A stretch of 51,291 bases of DNA. Source: Verrucomicrobiia bacterium. Its GTDB lineage: Bacteria; Zixibacteria; MSB-5A5; DSPP01. The notes under the pieces were generated by a model. The model saw only the letters and a list, made by a program, of their open reading frames with translations. It was not told the origin of the DNA and ran no database searches. Within the stretch, counting starts at the first letter, position 1, and the number at the start of each line of letters is the position of its first letter. The translations under genes and the position numbers were made by a program. The stretch is taken from positions 1-51,291 of the forward strand of contig DATLYY010000020.1 in assembly GCA_035574275.1 (NCBI GenBank), read 5' to 3'. Below, piece after piece: positions 1-9,463 of the stretch.

Positions 1-197
1 TCCGTCCAAAGGGTGGTTCCCCCTGTGGCGGCATCATAGATGGTGAAGGTGACGGAATACGAGCCATCCGCCACTGGATTGCCACCGCCGTCCTTCAGGA
101 TACCTTGAAAGTTGATGAGCTGGGGGACGGCGCCAAAGGCGATGGAACCGAACAAACACACCACGACCACTCCAAGAAACGTCCGAAAGCGTTTCAT
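1..197 (-). CDS. Secreted surface-type protein, N-terminal part only
   Basis: The reading frame enters from beyond the left edge; only the first 65 codons are present. It starts at an ATG (195-197 on the plus strand) behind a good GAAAGGAGGAGCA ribosome site. The first 23 or so residues are a classical signal peptide (MKRFR, then a hydrophobic VVVVCLF stretch ending near AFGA). The mature part begins PQLINFQGILKDGGGNPV and continues with a beta-rich, YSVTFTIYDA-like stretch. Such 'NFQG.L.D..GNPV.DG.Y..TF.IYD' starts are common in secreted or surface proteins of uncultured bacteria, often large and repeat-containing. The function is not recognisable from this piece. It is transcribed divergently from the act operon. 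Confidence 0.75.
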   Translation of the reverse strand, partial: MKRFRTFLGVVVVCLFGSIAFGAVPQLINFQGILKDGGGNPVADGSYSVTFTIYDAATGGTTLWT

Positions 198-323
198 TGC
201 TCCTCCTTTCTTTTTCCCCCGTATTGAGGGGTTGTTTTTTTTTGTTTTTTTGGGCTATCCCACCCGTTAAAAAATTTAATCGGCGGCCGGCAATTTTGTC
301 AAGAAAAAAAGACGTTTTTGGGC

Positions 324-352
324 TTGACAGGCCGGAGGGGGCTTTGTAAGTT
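324..352 (+). promoter_or_regulatory. Sigma70-type promoter candidate for the act-cox operon
   Basis: TTGACA (324-329) and TAAGTT (347-352) are separated by 17 bp. The same TTGACA-17-TANNTT pattern precedes the Rrf2 gene at 14.9 kb and the SDR gene at 22.8 kb, which supports it as the housekeeping promoter form of this genome. The start codon of the first act gene is 127 bp downstream. Confidence 0.5.
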
Positions 353-409
353 CGGCTTTTTGGTGGAGTGAAAATTAGGCAGCAGGGCACAGGAAATTTT
401 TTTTAAGTC

Positions 410-433
410 CGCTTGTTATAAATTTCACAAGCG
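410..433. promoter_or_regulatory. Inverted repeat upstream of actA, possible operator
   Basis: The arms CGCTTGT (410-416) and ACAAGCG (427-433) are perfectly complementary across a 10-bp AT-rich spacer that contains TATAAA. The dyad lies between the promoter candidate and actA, where a repressor could block transcription. The binding protein is unknown. Confidence 0.35.
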
Positions 434-478
434 TCGGGCGCTTAACAGAGCGAAGCGGAGAGGAGTTTTAGGCAAAAA

Positions 479-985
479 ATGGGTCGGAAATGGCAGGTGA
501 CCCTCGCGGTTCTGGCAATTTTGGGGTACGGCGGGTGGGTGATTGCCGAGTTGAACACCAACGTCGGCTATGCCCCCGAACAGCCGCTTCCCTTTTCGCA
601 CAAAATTCACGCCGGGGACAACAAAATTCCCTGCTTGTACTGCCACGCGCCGGCGGAGAAAAGCCGGCATGCCACCGTGCCGCCGATGAACACCTGCATG
701 GGCTGCCACAAATCGGTCGCCGTCACCAAGGAAAACGTGGTCAAGCTGGCCGCCGCCTACAAAGCGGATACGGCCATCTCCTGGGTGCGGGTGCATTCGC
801 TCCCGGACTTCACCTACTTTTCTCACCGGTGGCATCTGGCAAAGGGAATCGCCTGCCAGACCTGCCACGGGCCGGTTGAAACGATGGATAAAATCGTTCA
901 AGTTCAGAAATTGAACATGGGTTGGTGCGTGGACTGTCACCGGCAGAACAAGGCCTCCACGGAATGTATCACCTGTCACAATTAA
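479..985 (+). CDS. actA: Alternative complex III pentaheme cytochrome c subunit ActA
   Basis: Membrane-anchored periplasmic pentaheme cytochrome of alternative complex III, the bc1-independent quinol:cytochrome c/oxidase oxidoreductase. Five CxxCH motifs are visible (CLYCH, CMGCH, CQTCH, CVDCH, CITCH) behind one N-terminal transmembrane helix (about residues 7-23). At 168 aa it is on the short side for the family. The identity is secured by the next five genes, which are the complete actB-F set in canonical order. The ATG at 479 follows GGAGAGGAG at somewhat long spacing; no better start fits. The stop is separated from actB by one base, so the two are co-translated. Confidence 0.93.
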   Translation: MGRKWQVTLAVLAILGYGGWVIAELNTNVGYAPEQPLPFSHKIHAGDNKIPCLYCHAPAEKSRHATVPPMNTCMGCHKSVAVTKENVVKLAAAYKADTAISWVRVHSLPDFTYFSHRWHLAKGIACQTCHGPVETMDKIVQVQKLNMGWCVDCHRQNKASTECITCHN

Positions 986-986
986 G

Positions 987-3900
987 ATGAGCGAAAACGG
1001 CCACAAAAAATTGCGGTACTGGGTGAGCTTGGAGGATTTCTCCAGCGATCCGGCAGTCGAAAAGGCCCGGCAGGAGGAGTTTTTCTCCAAACCGGAAACC
1101 GTGATGGATGAACTGGATAAAAACGGTTCGGCTTTTTCCCGCCGGGACATGCTCAAGCTGGCCGGAGTCGCCGCGGTGTTCGCCGCCGCCGGCTGCGCCC
1201 GCAAACCGGTTGAAAAATTAATCCCCTACGTCAACCAGCCGGAAGAAATCATCCCCGGCGTGCCCGTTTGGTATGCCTCCACTTGCGGGGAATGCGCGGC
1301 GGGGTGCGGCGTTCTGGTTAAAACGCGCGAAGGGCGACCGATTAAAATGGAGGGGAACCCGGATCATCCATTAAATGCCGGGAAACTGTGTGCAACGGGC
1401 CAGGCCTCGGTCTTAAACCTCTACGACCCGGACCGTTTGCGAGGTCCGGTCAAACTTTCACGCCCGGGTGGAATGAAACAGGAGGTTTCCTGGGGACAGG
1501 CGGATTCCGACATCTCCCAGTCGCTCAAAACGGCGGGGGGCAAAGTTCGGCTGCTCACCGGCACCATTCACGGGCCCGCCCGGAGACGCTTGATTGCTGA
1601 TTTTCTGAACGCCTTCCCGGGCACCCGTCACATTACGTACGACGCCATTTCAGAAGAAGAGATTCGGGTATCACAGGGTATTTGCTACGGCGAGTCGATT
1701 CTGCCGCGCTACCGTTTTGATAAAGCAGAGGTTTTGGTGCTGCTCGCCGGAGACCCGCTGGCGGGGAGCCATTCCCCGGTGGAATTCGCCCGCGGCTTTG
1801 CCGCCGGACGGAAAATCAAAGACGGCTCGATGTCGAAGGTCATCTCCTTCGAGCCGATTCTTTCGCTTACCGGAAGTTCTGCCGATGTGCACTATCAAGT
1901 CAAACCGGAGGATTTGGTCAAGGTTGCCCTGGGGTTGGCCAACGAACTGGTGGTTATTCAAGGAAAGTCGGCTTTCGCCGGAAACGGCACGGTGGTTTCC
2001 GCTCTCCGGCCGTATTCAGCCGCCACGGTTGAGAAAGAAGTTGGGCTGCCGGAGGGGAGCATCAAAGCAACCGTTTCCGAGCTCTGGAAGGCCCGCGGAA
2101 AAAGTTTGGTCTATGCCGCCGGAATGGTTTCGAAAGACCGCTCGGCGGTCGAGCTGCAGATTGCCGTCAACTTCCTGAATTCCGCGTTGGAAAACGAAGG
2201 GGTAACGGTCGACGGTGCGCTTTCGTCCAGCAACCAGTCGCAGAGTTCATTCGGCGACGTTTTGGATTTAATCGCCAATATGAAAGCGGGGAAAATCGAA
2301 GTTTTGGTAATGGCCGGCGTCAATCCGGTTTATTCGCTGCCCCCCTCGGCCGGGTTTGCCGAGGCGTTGCGGTCGGTCAAGAAAGTGGTCTATCTCGGCG
2401 ACCGGGTGGACGAAACCGGAGAGCTTTGCGACTACGTTTTGCCCACGACGCACCCGCTTGAATCGTGGGGGGATGCCGAGCCGCAAAAAGGGGTTTTTGG
2501 GCTGATGCAGCCGGCCATCGGAAAAATTTTCGACTCCCGCAGTTTTGAGGATTCGCTGCTCTCGTTCGCCCGCGGGGCCAAAGCGGGAAGCTTGGGTGTT
2601 TCCAATGAGACGTTTGCCGGGTATTTAAAGTCCGTTTGGCAAAAAGAGATTTACGCCCGCTACAATTTGGCGGGGACGTTTGATGATTTCTGGAAAAACG
2701 GTTTGCGGCGCGGGGTCTTTTCGGCTCGCAACGAGGACGCTACAGCGACCCCCCGCCGCTTTAAAATTGAATCGCTGGCGCAAATCGGCCGCCCGGCCAA
2801 AGTGGATACGCGTCATCGTCTCGTTTTGTGGGCCAACGGCCTGCAGTATGACGGCCGCCATCAGAACAACGCCTGGCTTTTGGAGACGCCTGATCCGGTT
2901 TCCAAAATCACTTGGGATAATTTTGTCTCCGTCGCCCCCAAAACAGCCGACGAGCTCGGCCTGAAGGAATCGGACGTGGTCAAACTTTCCGCTTCCGGCG
3001 TCGAAGCGGAAATTCCGGTGCACATCCAGCCCGGCTTGCACCCCGCGGTTTTGGCGGTGGCGGTCGGCTGGGGAAGGAAACGGGCGGGGCGGTACGGCGA
3101 CGGGGTCGGTGTGAACGGTTTCGGCTGGGGAAAAATTCAAAAAAACCGGCTTTTGACCGCCGCGCTCCCGGTCGAAATTTCCAAAACCGGCAAAAGCCAT
3201 CCTTTGGCCTGCGTGCAGCTCCACCATTTAATCGAACACCGGCCGATTGTGCAGGAAGCGTCCTTGGAGGAATACCGCAAAGACCCGAAGGCGGGGCATT
3301 TCGAACATCCCCTTTTCGAGCGGCAGCCCTCGATGTGGAAGCCGCACGAGTACAAGGCGGAAAAGTGGGGGATGGCGATCGATTTGAACGCCTGCATCGG
3401 CTGCAATGCCTGTGTGGTTGCCTGCCAGTCGGAAAACAACATCCCCGCGGTCGGCAAGGATCAAGTTTTGCGCGGACGAGAGATGCATTGGATGCGCATC
3501 GACCGCTACTACTCCGGCGAGCCGGAAAACCCGGAGGTGGTGCACCAGCCGATGCTCTGCCAGCACTGCGACAACGCCCCCTGCGAAACGGTCTGCCCAA
3601 CCTTGGCCACCACCCACTCGGCCGACGGCTTGAACCAGCAGATATACAACCGCTGCGTGGGAACGAGATATTGCTCGAACAACTGCCCCTACAAAGTGCG
3701 ACGCTTCAACTTTTTCCAGTACACCCATTTTTACGACGAGCCGGGGCAGTCGCCGCTTGAGCTGGTGTTAAATCCGGACGTGACCGTGCGCACCCGCGGG
3801 ATTATGGAAAAATGCACCTTCTGCGTGCAGCGCATCCGAGAAGGGAGGGAACGGGCCAAGGAATTGGGGAAAAAACTCTCGGACGGGGACATCGTCACTG

Positions 3901-4085
3901 CCTGCCAGCAGACCTGCCCCGGCGAGGCGATAGTTTTCGGCGATTTGAATGACCCGGAAAGCCGCGCGCACAAGCTATCCGTGCGGGAGGAGCGCGGCTA
4001 TAAAGTGATTGACATGCTGAACACCCAGCCCGCCATCACCTATCTGACCAAAATTCGCAACCGGGAAGGGGACAAAGAAGCATGA
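987..4085 (+). CDS. actB: Alternative complex III iron-sulfur subunit ActB
   Basis: Large 1032-aa subunit. The N-terminal part (about 80-780) has the molybdopterin-oxidoreductase fold, which in this family carries no Mo cofactor. The C-terminal part (about 795-1010) is a polyferredoxin domain with clear cysteine clusters ([24 protein letters not shown], a [12 protein letters not shown] group and CTFC...CQQTCP), matching the 3x[4Fe-4S] plus [3Fe-4S] set known for ActB. A conserved N-terminal YWVSLEDF leader is followed by a twin-arginine motif SRRDMLK (51-57) and a lipobox-like AAAGC (Cys70). This indicates Tat export and probably lipid anchoring on the periplasmic face. It overlaps actC by ATGA. 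Confidence 0.95.
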   Translation: MSENGHKKLRYWVSLEDFSSDPAVEKARQEEFFSKPETVMDELDKNGSAFSRRDMLKLAGVAAVFAAAGCARKPVEKLIPYVNQPEEIIPGVPVWYASTCGECAAGCGVLVKTREGRPIKMEGNPDHPLNAGKLCATGQASVLNLYDPDRLRGPVKLSRPGGMKQEVSWGQADSDISQSLKTAGGKVRLLTGTIHGPARRRLIADFLNAFPGTRHITYDAISEEEIRVSQGICYGESILPRYRFDKAEVLVLLAGDPLAGSHSPVEFARGFAAGRKIKDGSMSKVISFEPILSLTGSSADVHYQVKPEDLVKVALGLANELVVIQGKSAFAGNGTVVSALRPYSAATVEKEVGLPEGSIKATVSELWKARGKSLVYAAGMVSKDRSAVELQIAVNFLNSALENEGVTVDGALSSSNQSQSSFGDVLDLIANMKAGKIEVLVMAGVNPVYSLPPSAGFAEALRSVKKVVYLGDRVDETGELCDYVLPTTHPLESWGDAEPQKGVFGLMQPAIGKIFDSRSFEDSLLSFARGAKAGSLGVSNETFAGYLKSVWQKEIYARYNLAGTFDDFWKNGLRRGVFSARNEDATATPRRFKIESLAQIGRPAKVDTRHRLVLWANGLQYDGRHQNNAWLLETPDPVSKITWDNFVSVAPKTADELGLKESDVVKLSASGVEAEIPVHIQPGLHPAVLAVAVGWGRKRAGRYGDGVGVNGFGWGKIQKNRLLTAALPVEISKTGKSHPLACVQLHHLIEHRPIVQEASLEEYRKDPKAGHFEHPLFERQPSMWKPHEYKAEKWGMAIDLNACIGCNACVVACQSENNIPAVGKDQVLRGREMHWMRIDRYYSGEPENPEVVHQPMLCQHCDNAPCETVCPTLATTHSADGLNQQIYNRCVGTRYCSNNCPYKVRRFNFFQYTHFYDEPGQSPLELVLNPDVTVRTRGIMEKCTFCVQRIREGRERAKELGKKLSDGDIVTACQQTCPGEAIVFGDLNDPESRAHKLSVREERGYKVIDMLNTQPAITYLTKIRNREGDKEA

Positions 4086-5464
4086 ATGCCGACACTACCA
4101 CCCGGGCCCCTTTGATTCCGGCGCGCATCACAATGACGGACGTGACCGCCGACGTGCTTCGCCCTATCGAGCGGCCGGGAAAGCTCTGGTATCTCGGGCT
4201 TTTCGTTTCCCTTGCCGCGCTGGCCTTCGGTGTCTGGGCGGTGGCCGTGCAACAGATGAAGGGGGTCGGCGTCTGGGGTTTGCGCAACCCGGTGATGTGG
4301 GCCTTTGACATCACCAATTTCGTTTTCTGGATTGGCATCGGGCATGCGGGGACGTTGATTTCCGCCATTCTCTATTTGCTCCGGCAGCGCTGGCGCACCT
4401 CCATCAACCGCTCCGCGGAAGCGATGACCATTTTCGCCGTGATGACCGCCGGGCTTTTCCCGCTCATCCACCTTGGACGCACCTGGTACGCCTACTGGCT
4501 TTTCCCCTATCCCAACGAGCGGCTTTTGTGGGTGAACTTCCGCTCCCCTTTGCTCTGGGACGTTTTTGCCGTCTCCACCTACTTCACCATATCGCTTGTT
4601 TTCTGGTATCAGGGACTCGTGCCGGATTTGGCCACCGTGCGGGATCGGGCAAAATCGAAAATCAAGAAACTTTTGTACGGTATCTTCTCGTTGGGCTGGA
4701 CCGGCTCGGCCCGGGACTGGAACCATTACGAAAAGGCGTATCTGCTTCTGGCGGCGCTTTCCACGCCGCTGGTTTTGTCCGTGCATTCCATCGTCTCCTT
4801 TGATTTCGCCGTCTCCATCCTCCCGGGCTGGCACACGACCATTTTCCCCCCCTATTTCGTGGCGGGGGCGATTTTTTCCGGTTTTGCCATGGTGATGACG
4901 TTGCTCGTCGTTTTGCGCCGGGTGTTCAGGCTCGAAGAGTACATCGGGATGCACCATCTGGAGATGATGAACAAAATCATTCTGGTCACCTCCTGGATGG
5001 TGGGGTATGCCTATATGGTGGAGGCCTTCACCGCCTGGTATTCAGAAAACCCGTTCGAGCGTTTCACCTTCTGGAACCGGGCCTTCGGCTCGATGTGGTG
5101 GTGCTACTGGATCATGGTGGTCTGCAACTTTATCATCCCGCAGATTTTCTGGTTCGGCTGGGCCCGGCGGCATATTGCAACCATGTTTATCGTTTCCATT
5201 TTCGTCAACATCGGAATGTGGTTTGAGCGTTTCACCATTATCGTCACTTCGCTGTACCGGGATTTTCTGCCGGCGAGCTGGGAAAATTACGCCCCTACCA
5301 TTTACGAAATCGGGATGACCGTTGGTTCGTTCGGCTTCTTTATGACCTTCTTTTTTCTGTTCGCACGCTTTCTGCCGTCCCTTTCGCTTGCGGAAGTGAA
5401 GGGGGTTTTGGTCAATCCTTCCGGAAAGGAATCGCACAAACATTCCGAGGTCCTGCATGGCTAA
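4082..5464 (+). CDS. actC: Alternative complex III membrane subunit ActC (NrfD-like)
   Basis: 460-aa polytopic membrane protein of the NrfD/PsrC family with about ten predicted helices. In ACIII structures ActC binds quinol and passes electrons to the ActB iron-sulfur chain. It has the typical start: a charged N-terminus with RPIERPGK, a first helix near residues 35-55, then [21 protein letters not shown]. The ATG lies in the actB stop (ATGA overlap), the usual sign of translational coupling. It ends overlapping actD by 8 bp. Confidence 0.94.
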   Translation: MNADTTTRAPLIPARITMTDVTADVLRPIERPGKLWYLGLFVSLAALAFGVWAVAVQQMKGVGVWGLRNPVMWAFDITNFVFWIGIGHAGTLISAILYLLRQRWRTSINRSAEAMTIFAVMTAGLFPLIHLGRTWYAYWLFPYPNERLLWVNFRSPLLWDVFAVSTYFTISLVFWYQGLVPDLATVRDRAKSKIKKLLYGIFSLGWTGSARDWNHYEKAYLLLAALSTPLVLSVHSIVSFDFAVSILPGWHTTIFPPYFVAGAIFSGFAMVMTLLVVLRRVFRLEEYIGMHHLEMMNKIILVTSWMVGYAYMVEAFTAWYSENPFERFTFWNRAFGSMWWCYWIMVVCNFIIPQIFWFGWARRHIATMFIVSIFVNIGMWFERFTIIVTSLYRDFLPASWENYAPTIYEIGMTVGSFGFFMTFFFLFARFLPSLSLAEVKGVLVNPSGKESHKHSEVLHG

Positions 5465-5966
5465 GCCGGTTGCCGGTGCCGTGGTGGGTCTATTCGACGA
5501 CCCGCACGAACTTTTGAAAGCGGGAGAGGCGGCCCTCAAGCGGGGATATAAAAACCTGGATGCCTATATGCCCTATCCTGTACACGGCATAAACGAGGCA
5601 ATCGGCATCAAGCGCTCCTGGATTCCCTGGGCGACTTTGTTTGCCGGTATCACCGGAGGGAGTTTGGCCTTTTTGTTTATGTCCTGGACTTCGGCCGTGG
5701 ATTGGCCGTTAAACGTCGGCGGAAAGCCGTTCATTTCCTGGCCGGCCTTCGTTCCCATCACCTTTGAATGCACGGTGCTTTTCGCCGGGCTTACCACGAT
5801 GGTGGCGCTCTGGAGCGCCTGCCGGCTGCCGCGGCACCGGCCGAAGATTCTGGATTTGCGGCTCACCGACGACCGCTTTGCCTTGGTGGTGCCGACGGCT
5901 GGAACCGGCGCGGAGGAGGAACGTTTTTTGAAGGAGACCGGGGCTCGCGAGGTGCGCCGTGTATAA
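5457..5966 (+). CDS. actD: Alternative complex III subunit ActD (DUF3341)
   Basis: 169-aa protein of the DUF3341 family. A cytoplasmic N-terminal domain starts [14 protein letters not shown] and reaches [15 protein letters not shown]. Two transmembrane helices follow (about 60-80 and 100-120), then a short soluble tail. The conserved 'PYPVHG' stretch is diagnostic of ActD. It starts inside the actC stop region and its own stop overlaps the GTG start of actE by 8 bp. Confidence 0.93.
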   Translation: MAKPVAGAVVGLFDDPHELLKAGEAALKRGYKNLDAYMPYPVHGINEAIGIKRSWIPWATLFAGITGGSLAFLFMSWTSAVDWPLNVGGKPFISWPAFVPITFECTVLFAGLTTMVALWSACRLPRHRPKILDLRLTDDRFALVVPTAGTGAEEERFLKETGAREVRRV

Positions 5967-6570
5967 ACGCGTGCTCCCGGTGATAGTTGTTATCGCGGTT
6001 GTCGGCTGTTCGCGGCAGAAGTCCAAACCGATGCTGGAGTACATGCCGAACATGGCCCACTCCCCGGCCGTAAAAGCGCAGGAGCGGCAGATGTTTCTGC
6101 CCGTTTCCGGCACGGTGCCGCGGGACTGGGAGGCGTACCCCTACGAAATCGGTGATACGTTGAAGGTGGCCGCCGAACTCACTAATCCTTTGCCCATGAC
6201 ACAAGATGTCCTGGAGGCCGGGCGAAAATCGTTCAACACCTTTTGCATCGTTTGCCACGGGGCTAAAGGGGATGGAAAAGGGTACATCGTTCCCAAATTT
6301 CCGCAGCCCCCCTCCCTTTTGACCGAGCGGGTGGCCAACTGGCCGGACGGGAGGATTTTCCACGTGATTTCCCGCGGCCAGCAGACCATGCCGAGCTACG
6401 CGTTCCAACTGGACCCGGCGCAGCGCTGGGCGGTGGTGCACTATGTCCGCGTTCTCCAGCGGGCGGCCCGCCCCACGCCCGCCGATTTGGAGTTGATGAA
6501 AAAGCTGGGGGTTGATTTTTCGGAAGATGAGCCGGACACGGCTGCTCCGAAAGTTTGGCCGGAGCGATAA
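5959..6570 (+). CDS. actE: Alternative complex III monoheme cytochrome c lipoprotein ActE
   Basis: 203-aa monoheme cytochrome c with a lipoprotein signal (hydrophobic VLPVIVVIAVV followed by GCS, Cys near residue 15). It has one CIVCH heme motif near residue 94 and a candidate distal Met in TMPSYAFQL. In ACIII the ActE heme is the likely exit toward the oxidase or a soluble cytochrome. The GTG at 5959 is the only start upstream of the signal peptide and overlaps actD, consistent with coupling. Confidence 0.92.
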   Translation: MYKRVLPVIVVIAVVGCSRQKSKPMLEYMPNMAHSPAVKAQERQMFLPVSGTVPRDWEAYPYEIGDTLKVAAELTNPLPMTQDVLEAGRKSFNTFCIVCHGAKGDGKGYIVPKFPQPPSLLTERVANWPDGRIFHVISRGQQTMPSYAFQLDPAQRWAVVHYVRVLQRAARPTPADLELMKKLGVDFSEDEPDTAAPKVWPER

Positions 6571-6573
6571 AAA

Positions 6574-7773
6574 ATGCACGAAAGCCCGTCAACAGCGATA
6601 AAAAATCCGGGGCCGGTGAAGGTTTCTTCCCGGGCGAAGCAGGCCCTTTTCGCTTTGGGAGGCGCCGGACTCATCGTATTTGTGGTTGGGCTTAAACTGG
6701 ATCCAACCCGGGCCTGGTCGGCCTGGCTTCTGGGGTACGTTTTCTTCCTGTTCTGGGGGCTCTGCGGGCTTTTCTTCACCGCGGTGCACCATGCCGCCGG
6801 GGCCTCCTGGTCGGTCGTCGTGCGCCGGATCGCCGAAGGGATGGCCTCCTATTTGCCGGTGGCGCTGGTGCCTTTGGCGATTATGCTTCTGGGAGTGCAG
6901 GATATCTATGCTTGGGCGCACCCGGAGCAGGCCCGCGTGCGCGCGCCGTTGGGGGCCGACAAGCTGGCGTATTTGAATCTCACCTTTTTTTCTGTCCGCA
7001 ATTTTATTTTTCTCGGAGTTTGGGTCCTGTTCGGCTGGCTGTTAATCAAGAACTCCCTCTCGCAGGATGAAAGCGGGGATGCCGGGCTTTCCCAAAGAAG
7101 TTCGCGGCTGGCTTCCATTTTCCTGCCTGTTTTCGGCATCACGTTCACCCTGGCGGTCTTCGATTTGACCATGTCGTTGGAGCCGAACTGGTATTCCACC
7201 ATTTTCGGGGTGTACTGCTTTGCCGGGCTTTTCCAAAGCGGGATGGCGTTTCTGGCGATCGTTGCCATCTGGCTTAGGCGGCGGGGGGAACTGGCCGGGT
7301 TCTTCAACGCCAACCACCTGCAGGATATCGGCAACTGGATGTTCGCCTTTTCGGTTTTTTCCGCCTACATCGGCTTTTCCCAGTACATGCTCATCTGGTA
7401 CGCCAATCTGCCGGATGAAACCTTTTATTTGATTCTGCGCAAATCCTGGCCGTGGGGGTATCTCTTTTTGGCCATCGTCTTTTTGAAATTCCTCATTCCG
7501 TTTTTCCTTCTGATGGGTCGGGACGGGAAGCGGAACGAAAAAGTAGTCCTGACCGCCGCCTCTCTCATTATTTTGGGACAATTTCTCGATTTGTATCTGA
7601 TGATTGGGCCGGTGGTGAGCCCTCCCAAGCCGCTTTTCGGCTGGATTGAACTGGGGACTTTTGCCGCCTTCGGTTCCCTTTTCGGGATTTGTTTGTTGCG
7701 CTTCTTTGGAAAGCACTCGATTCTGGCCCACCGGGATCCGAAGCTTGCGGCCAGCGTGAACTGGAAACAATGA
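6574..7773 (+). CDS. actF: Alternative complex III membrane subunit ActF
   Basis: 399-aa polytopic protein, ActC-related but divergent, completing the actABCDEF set. About ten helices are visible, with the family-typical 'FDLTMSLEPNWYSTIFGVYCFAG' region (here about residues 191-213). In known ACIII structures ActF pairs with ActC in the membrane and is thought to contribute to proton movement rather than quinol oxidation. It starts 3 bp after actE and its TGA lies in an ATGA overlap with the next cytochrome. Confidence 0.92.
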   Translation: MHESPSTAIKNPGPVKVSSRAKQALFALGGAGLIVFVVGLKLDPTRAWSAWLLGYVFFLFWGLCGLFFTAVHHAAGASWSVVVRRIAEGMASYLPVALVPLAIMLLGVQDIYAWAHPEQARVRAPLGADKLAYLNLTFFSVRNFIFLGVWVLFGWLLIKNSLSQDESGDAGLSQRSSRLASIFLPVFGITFTLAVFDLTMSLEPNWYSTIFGVYCFAGLFQSGMAFLAIVAIWLRRRGELAGFFNANHLQDIGNWMFAFSVFSAYIGFSQYMLIWYANLPDETFYLILRKSWPWGYLFLAIVFLKFLIPFFLLMGRDGKRNEKVVLTAASLIILGQFLDLYLMIGPVVSPPKPLFGWIELGTFAAFGSLFGICLLRFFGKHSILAHRDPKLAASVNWKQ

Positions 7774-8720
7774 TGGAAGCAAAAATGGAAGAGAAAATAG
7801 AAAAATCGAACCCGTTCATCTACTTGCCGCTTTTTGCCCTCTCGGCGGCTTTGGTTTTCTGGGCTTTCGTCAGTTTTTTCAAAATCGGCCGGGAGGAGGG
7901 AAAGAAAACAGCGGCGACCCCCGGGTCCCAACCCCCCGCCCAGGCGCAAACGGTCGATTTGTCGCTTTTGTACAACTCCGCACCGGAGCTGGTGGCCCAG
8001 GGAAAGATGCTCTACGCCGTCAACTGCGCCTCCTGTCACGGGCCGACCGGACACGGAGACGGGGACCGGGCGCCGGAGTTGAATCCCCGGCCGCGCAATT
8101 TCACCACGGAAAAATTCAAATTTGGCACGGCTCCCAGTCAGCTTTGGAACACCGTCAAAGTCGGCTCGCCGGGGACGGCGATGGCCTCTTTTGAGCTGTT
8201 GCCAGCCAACGATCGAATCGCCATTATTCATTACATCCGCACCCTGATTCCGAGCCCGGCCAACGACCCGCCGGATGTAGTCGCGCAGCTTTCCGGCGGT
8301 GGCGGAGCTCCGGCCGGCGCTGCGGCGGCCGCCGCGGCGGAACCGGTCAAGGAGGGGCCGCGAATTCCGATTGTTCTGGCTCTTCGGGCCTCGGCAAAGG
8401 CCGAACCGGCGGCCGGCAAAAAACTTTCACGGTTGCCTTCGGGCGAGGGGAGAAAAATTTACGAGCGGAAGTGCGCCTCCTGTCATGGGGCCTACGGCGA
8501 AGGGGGGCAGCCGGTGGCCAAACTGGCCGTTTTTCCGTACCGCTATGCCAAAGCTCCCTCGTTGCAGAATCCACGGGCTTCGTGGCTGCAGAACCGCAAG
8601 GAGTTCGAAAGAATCGTTGTGGGGGGGCTGCCGGGAAAGCTGATGCCGGGGGAGCTCTTGACAGCTGCCGAACTGGATGCTTTATATCGATTTGTTGCCG
8701 AGTTGGCCGAAGAAAGGTAG
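7770..8720 (+). CDS. Membrane-anchored diheme cytochrome c between ACIII and oxidase
   Basis: 316-aa protein with one N-terminal transmembrane helix (about residues 17-38) and two cytochrome c domains, each with CASCH. They are joined by an Ala/Gly-rich flexible linker (GGGGAPAGAAAAAAA, near residue 180). A longer in-frame extension upstream lies inside actF and has no ribosome site, so I chose the ATG at 7770, which gives an ATGA overlap. Position and architecture suggest that it carries electrons from ActE to the CuA site of CoxB, because CoxB here lacks a fused cytochrome domain. This role is inferred. Confidence 0.88.
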   Translation: MMEAKMEEKIEKSNPFIYLPLFALSAALVFWAFVSFFKIGREEGKKTAATPGSQPPAQAQTVDLSLLYNSAPELVAQGKMLYAVNCASCHGPTGHGDGDRAPELNPRPRNFTTEKFKFGTAPSQLWNTVKVGSPGTAMASFELLPANDRIAIIHYIRTLIPSPANDPPDVVAQLSGGGGAPAGAAAAAAAEPVKEGPRIPIVLALRASAKAEPAAGKKLSRLPSGEGRKIYERKCASCHGAYGEGGQPVAKLAVFPYRYAKAPSLQNPRASWLQNRKEFERIVVGGLPGKLMPGELLTAAELDALYRFVAELAEER

Positions 8721-8721
8721 T

Positions 8722-9462
8722 ATGAAAAAAATCCGGATTTTTCTTTTGAGCGGTTTTGTGTTTTTTGGTTTTGCCGCCATTGGCTGGGCCGACGAGCCGA
8801 TTACCAACTGGCTGACCAGCCCGGAAGGCCCCCTGGCCCGGGCCGTCCGTTCCAATTTCTATTTCTCCATGGCGGCCTTTCTGCCGTTTCTGATTTTGTC
8901 GGAAGTGCTTCTGGTGTACGCCATTTTCCGCTTCAAGGCCAAGCCGGGGGGGCAGGCGGCCACTTTTCACGAGAATTTACGGCTGGAGGTATTGTGGACG
9001 GTGATACCGGCTTTGACCTTGGCCGTCACCGCTATACCGACCTTTAAGACGATGCGGGCGATGGAGGTCCCCCCCAAAAGCGACCTGGTGGTTGCGGTCA
9101 TCGGCCATCAATTCTTCTGGGAATACCGCTATCCAAAATACGGGGTTCAATTCGCCGAGGAGGCAATGGTGGTTCCGGCCGGCAAGGTGGTCACGTTGAA
9201 TCTTTCCAGCGTGGATGTGGTGCATTCCTGGTGGGTGCCGGCTTTCGGCGTAAAACAGGACGCCAACCCCGGACGCATCACCCACGCCTGGTTCCAGGCC
9301 GACAATCCTGGGCGCTACAAGGGGCAATGCGCCGAGCTTTGCGGCAAGCTGCACGCCAAAATGTACATCGACGTAAACGTGGTGACGCCGGAAGAGTTCG
9401 AGCAGTGGCTTATGAAGAAAAAAGGGGCCGCGCCGCCGGCCCAAGCGGCAGGGAGCCAGTAA
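8722..9462 (+). CDS. coxB: Cytochrome c oxidase subunit II
   Basis: 246 aa: signal peptide or first helix, second helix hairpin (about residues 45-105), then a periplasmic cupredoxin domain. The binuclear CuA ligands are all present: His in VVHSWW and the C-terminal CAELCGKLHAKM cluster (about 203-214, two Cys, Glu, His, Met). No heme c domain is fused, unlike classical caa3 subunit II, so the diheme cytochrome encoded just upstream probably fills that role. The ATG at 8722 is preceded by GAAAGG; an upstream in-frame alternative lies within the previous gene. Confidence 0.95.
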   Translation: MKKIRIFLLSGFVFFGFAAIGWADEPITNWLTSPEGPLARAVRSNFYFSMAAFLPFLILSEVLLVYAIFRFKAKPGGQAATFHENLRLEVLWTVIPALTLAVTAIPTFKTMRAMEVPPKSDLVVAVIGHQFFWEYRYPKYGVQFAEEAMVVPAGKVVTLNLSSVDVVHSWWVPAFGVKQDANPGRITHAWFQADNPGRYKGQCAELCGKLHAKMYIDVNVVTPEEFEQWLMKKKGAAPPAQAAGSQ

Positions 9463-9463
9463 G

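Noticed and set aside
425-1204. Long minus-strand open frame opposite actA
   Set aside because: Shadow of the GC-rich actA/actB genes; the real product on the plus strand has five CxxCH motifs and a proper start.
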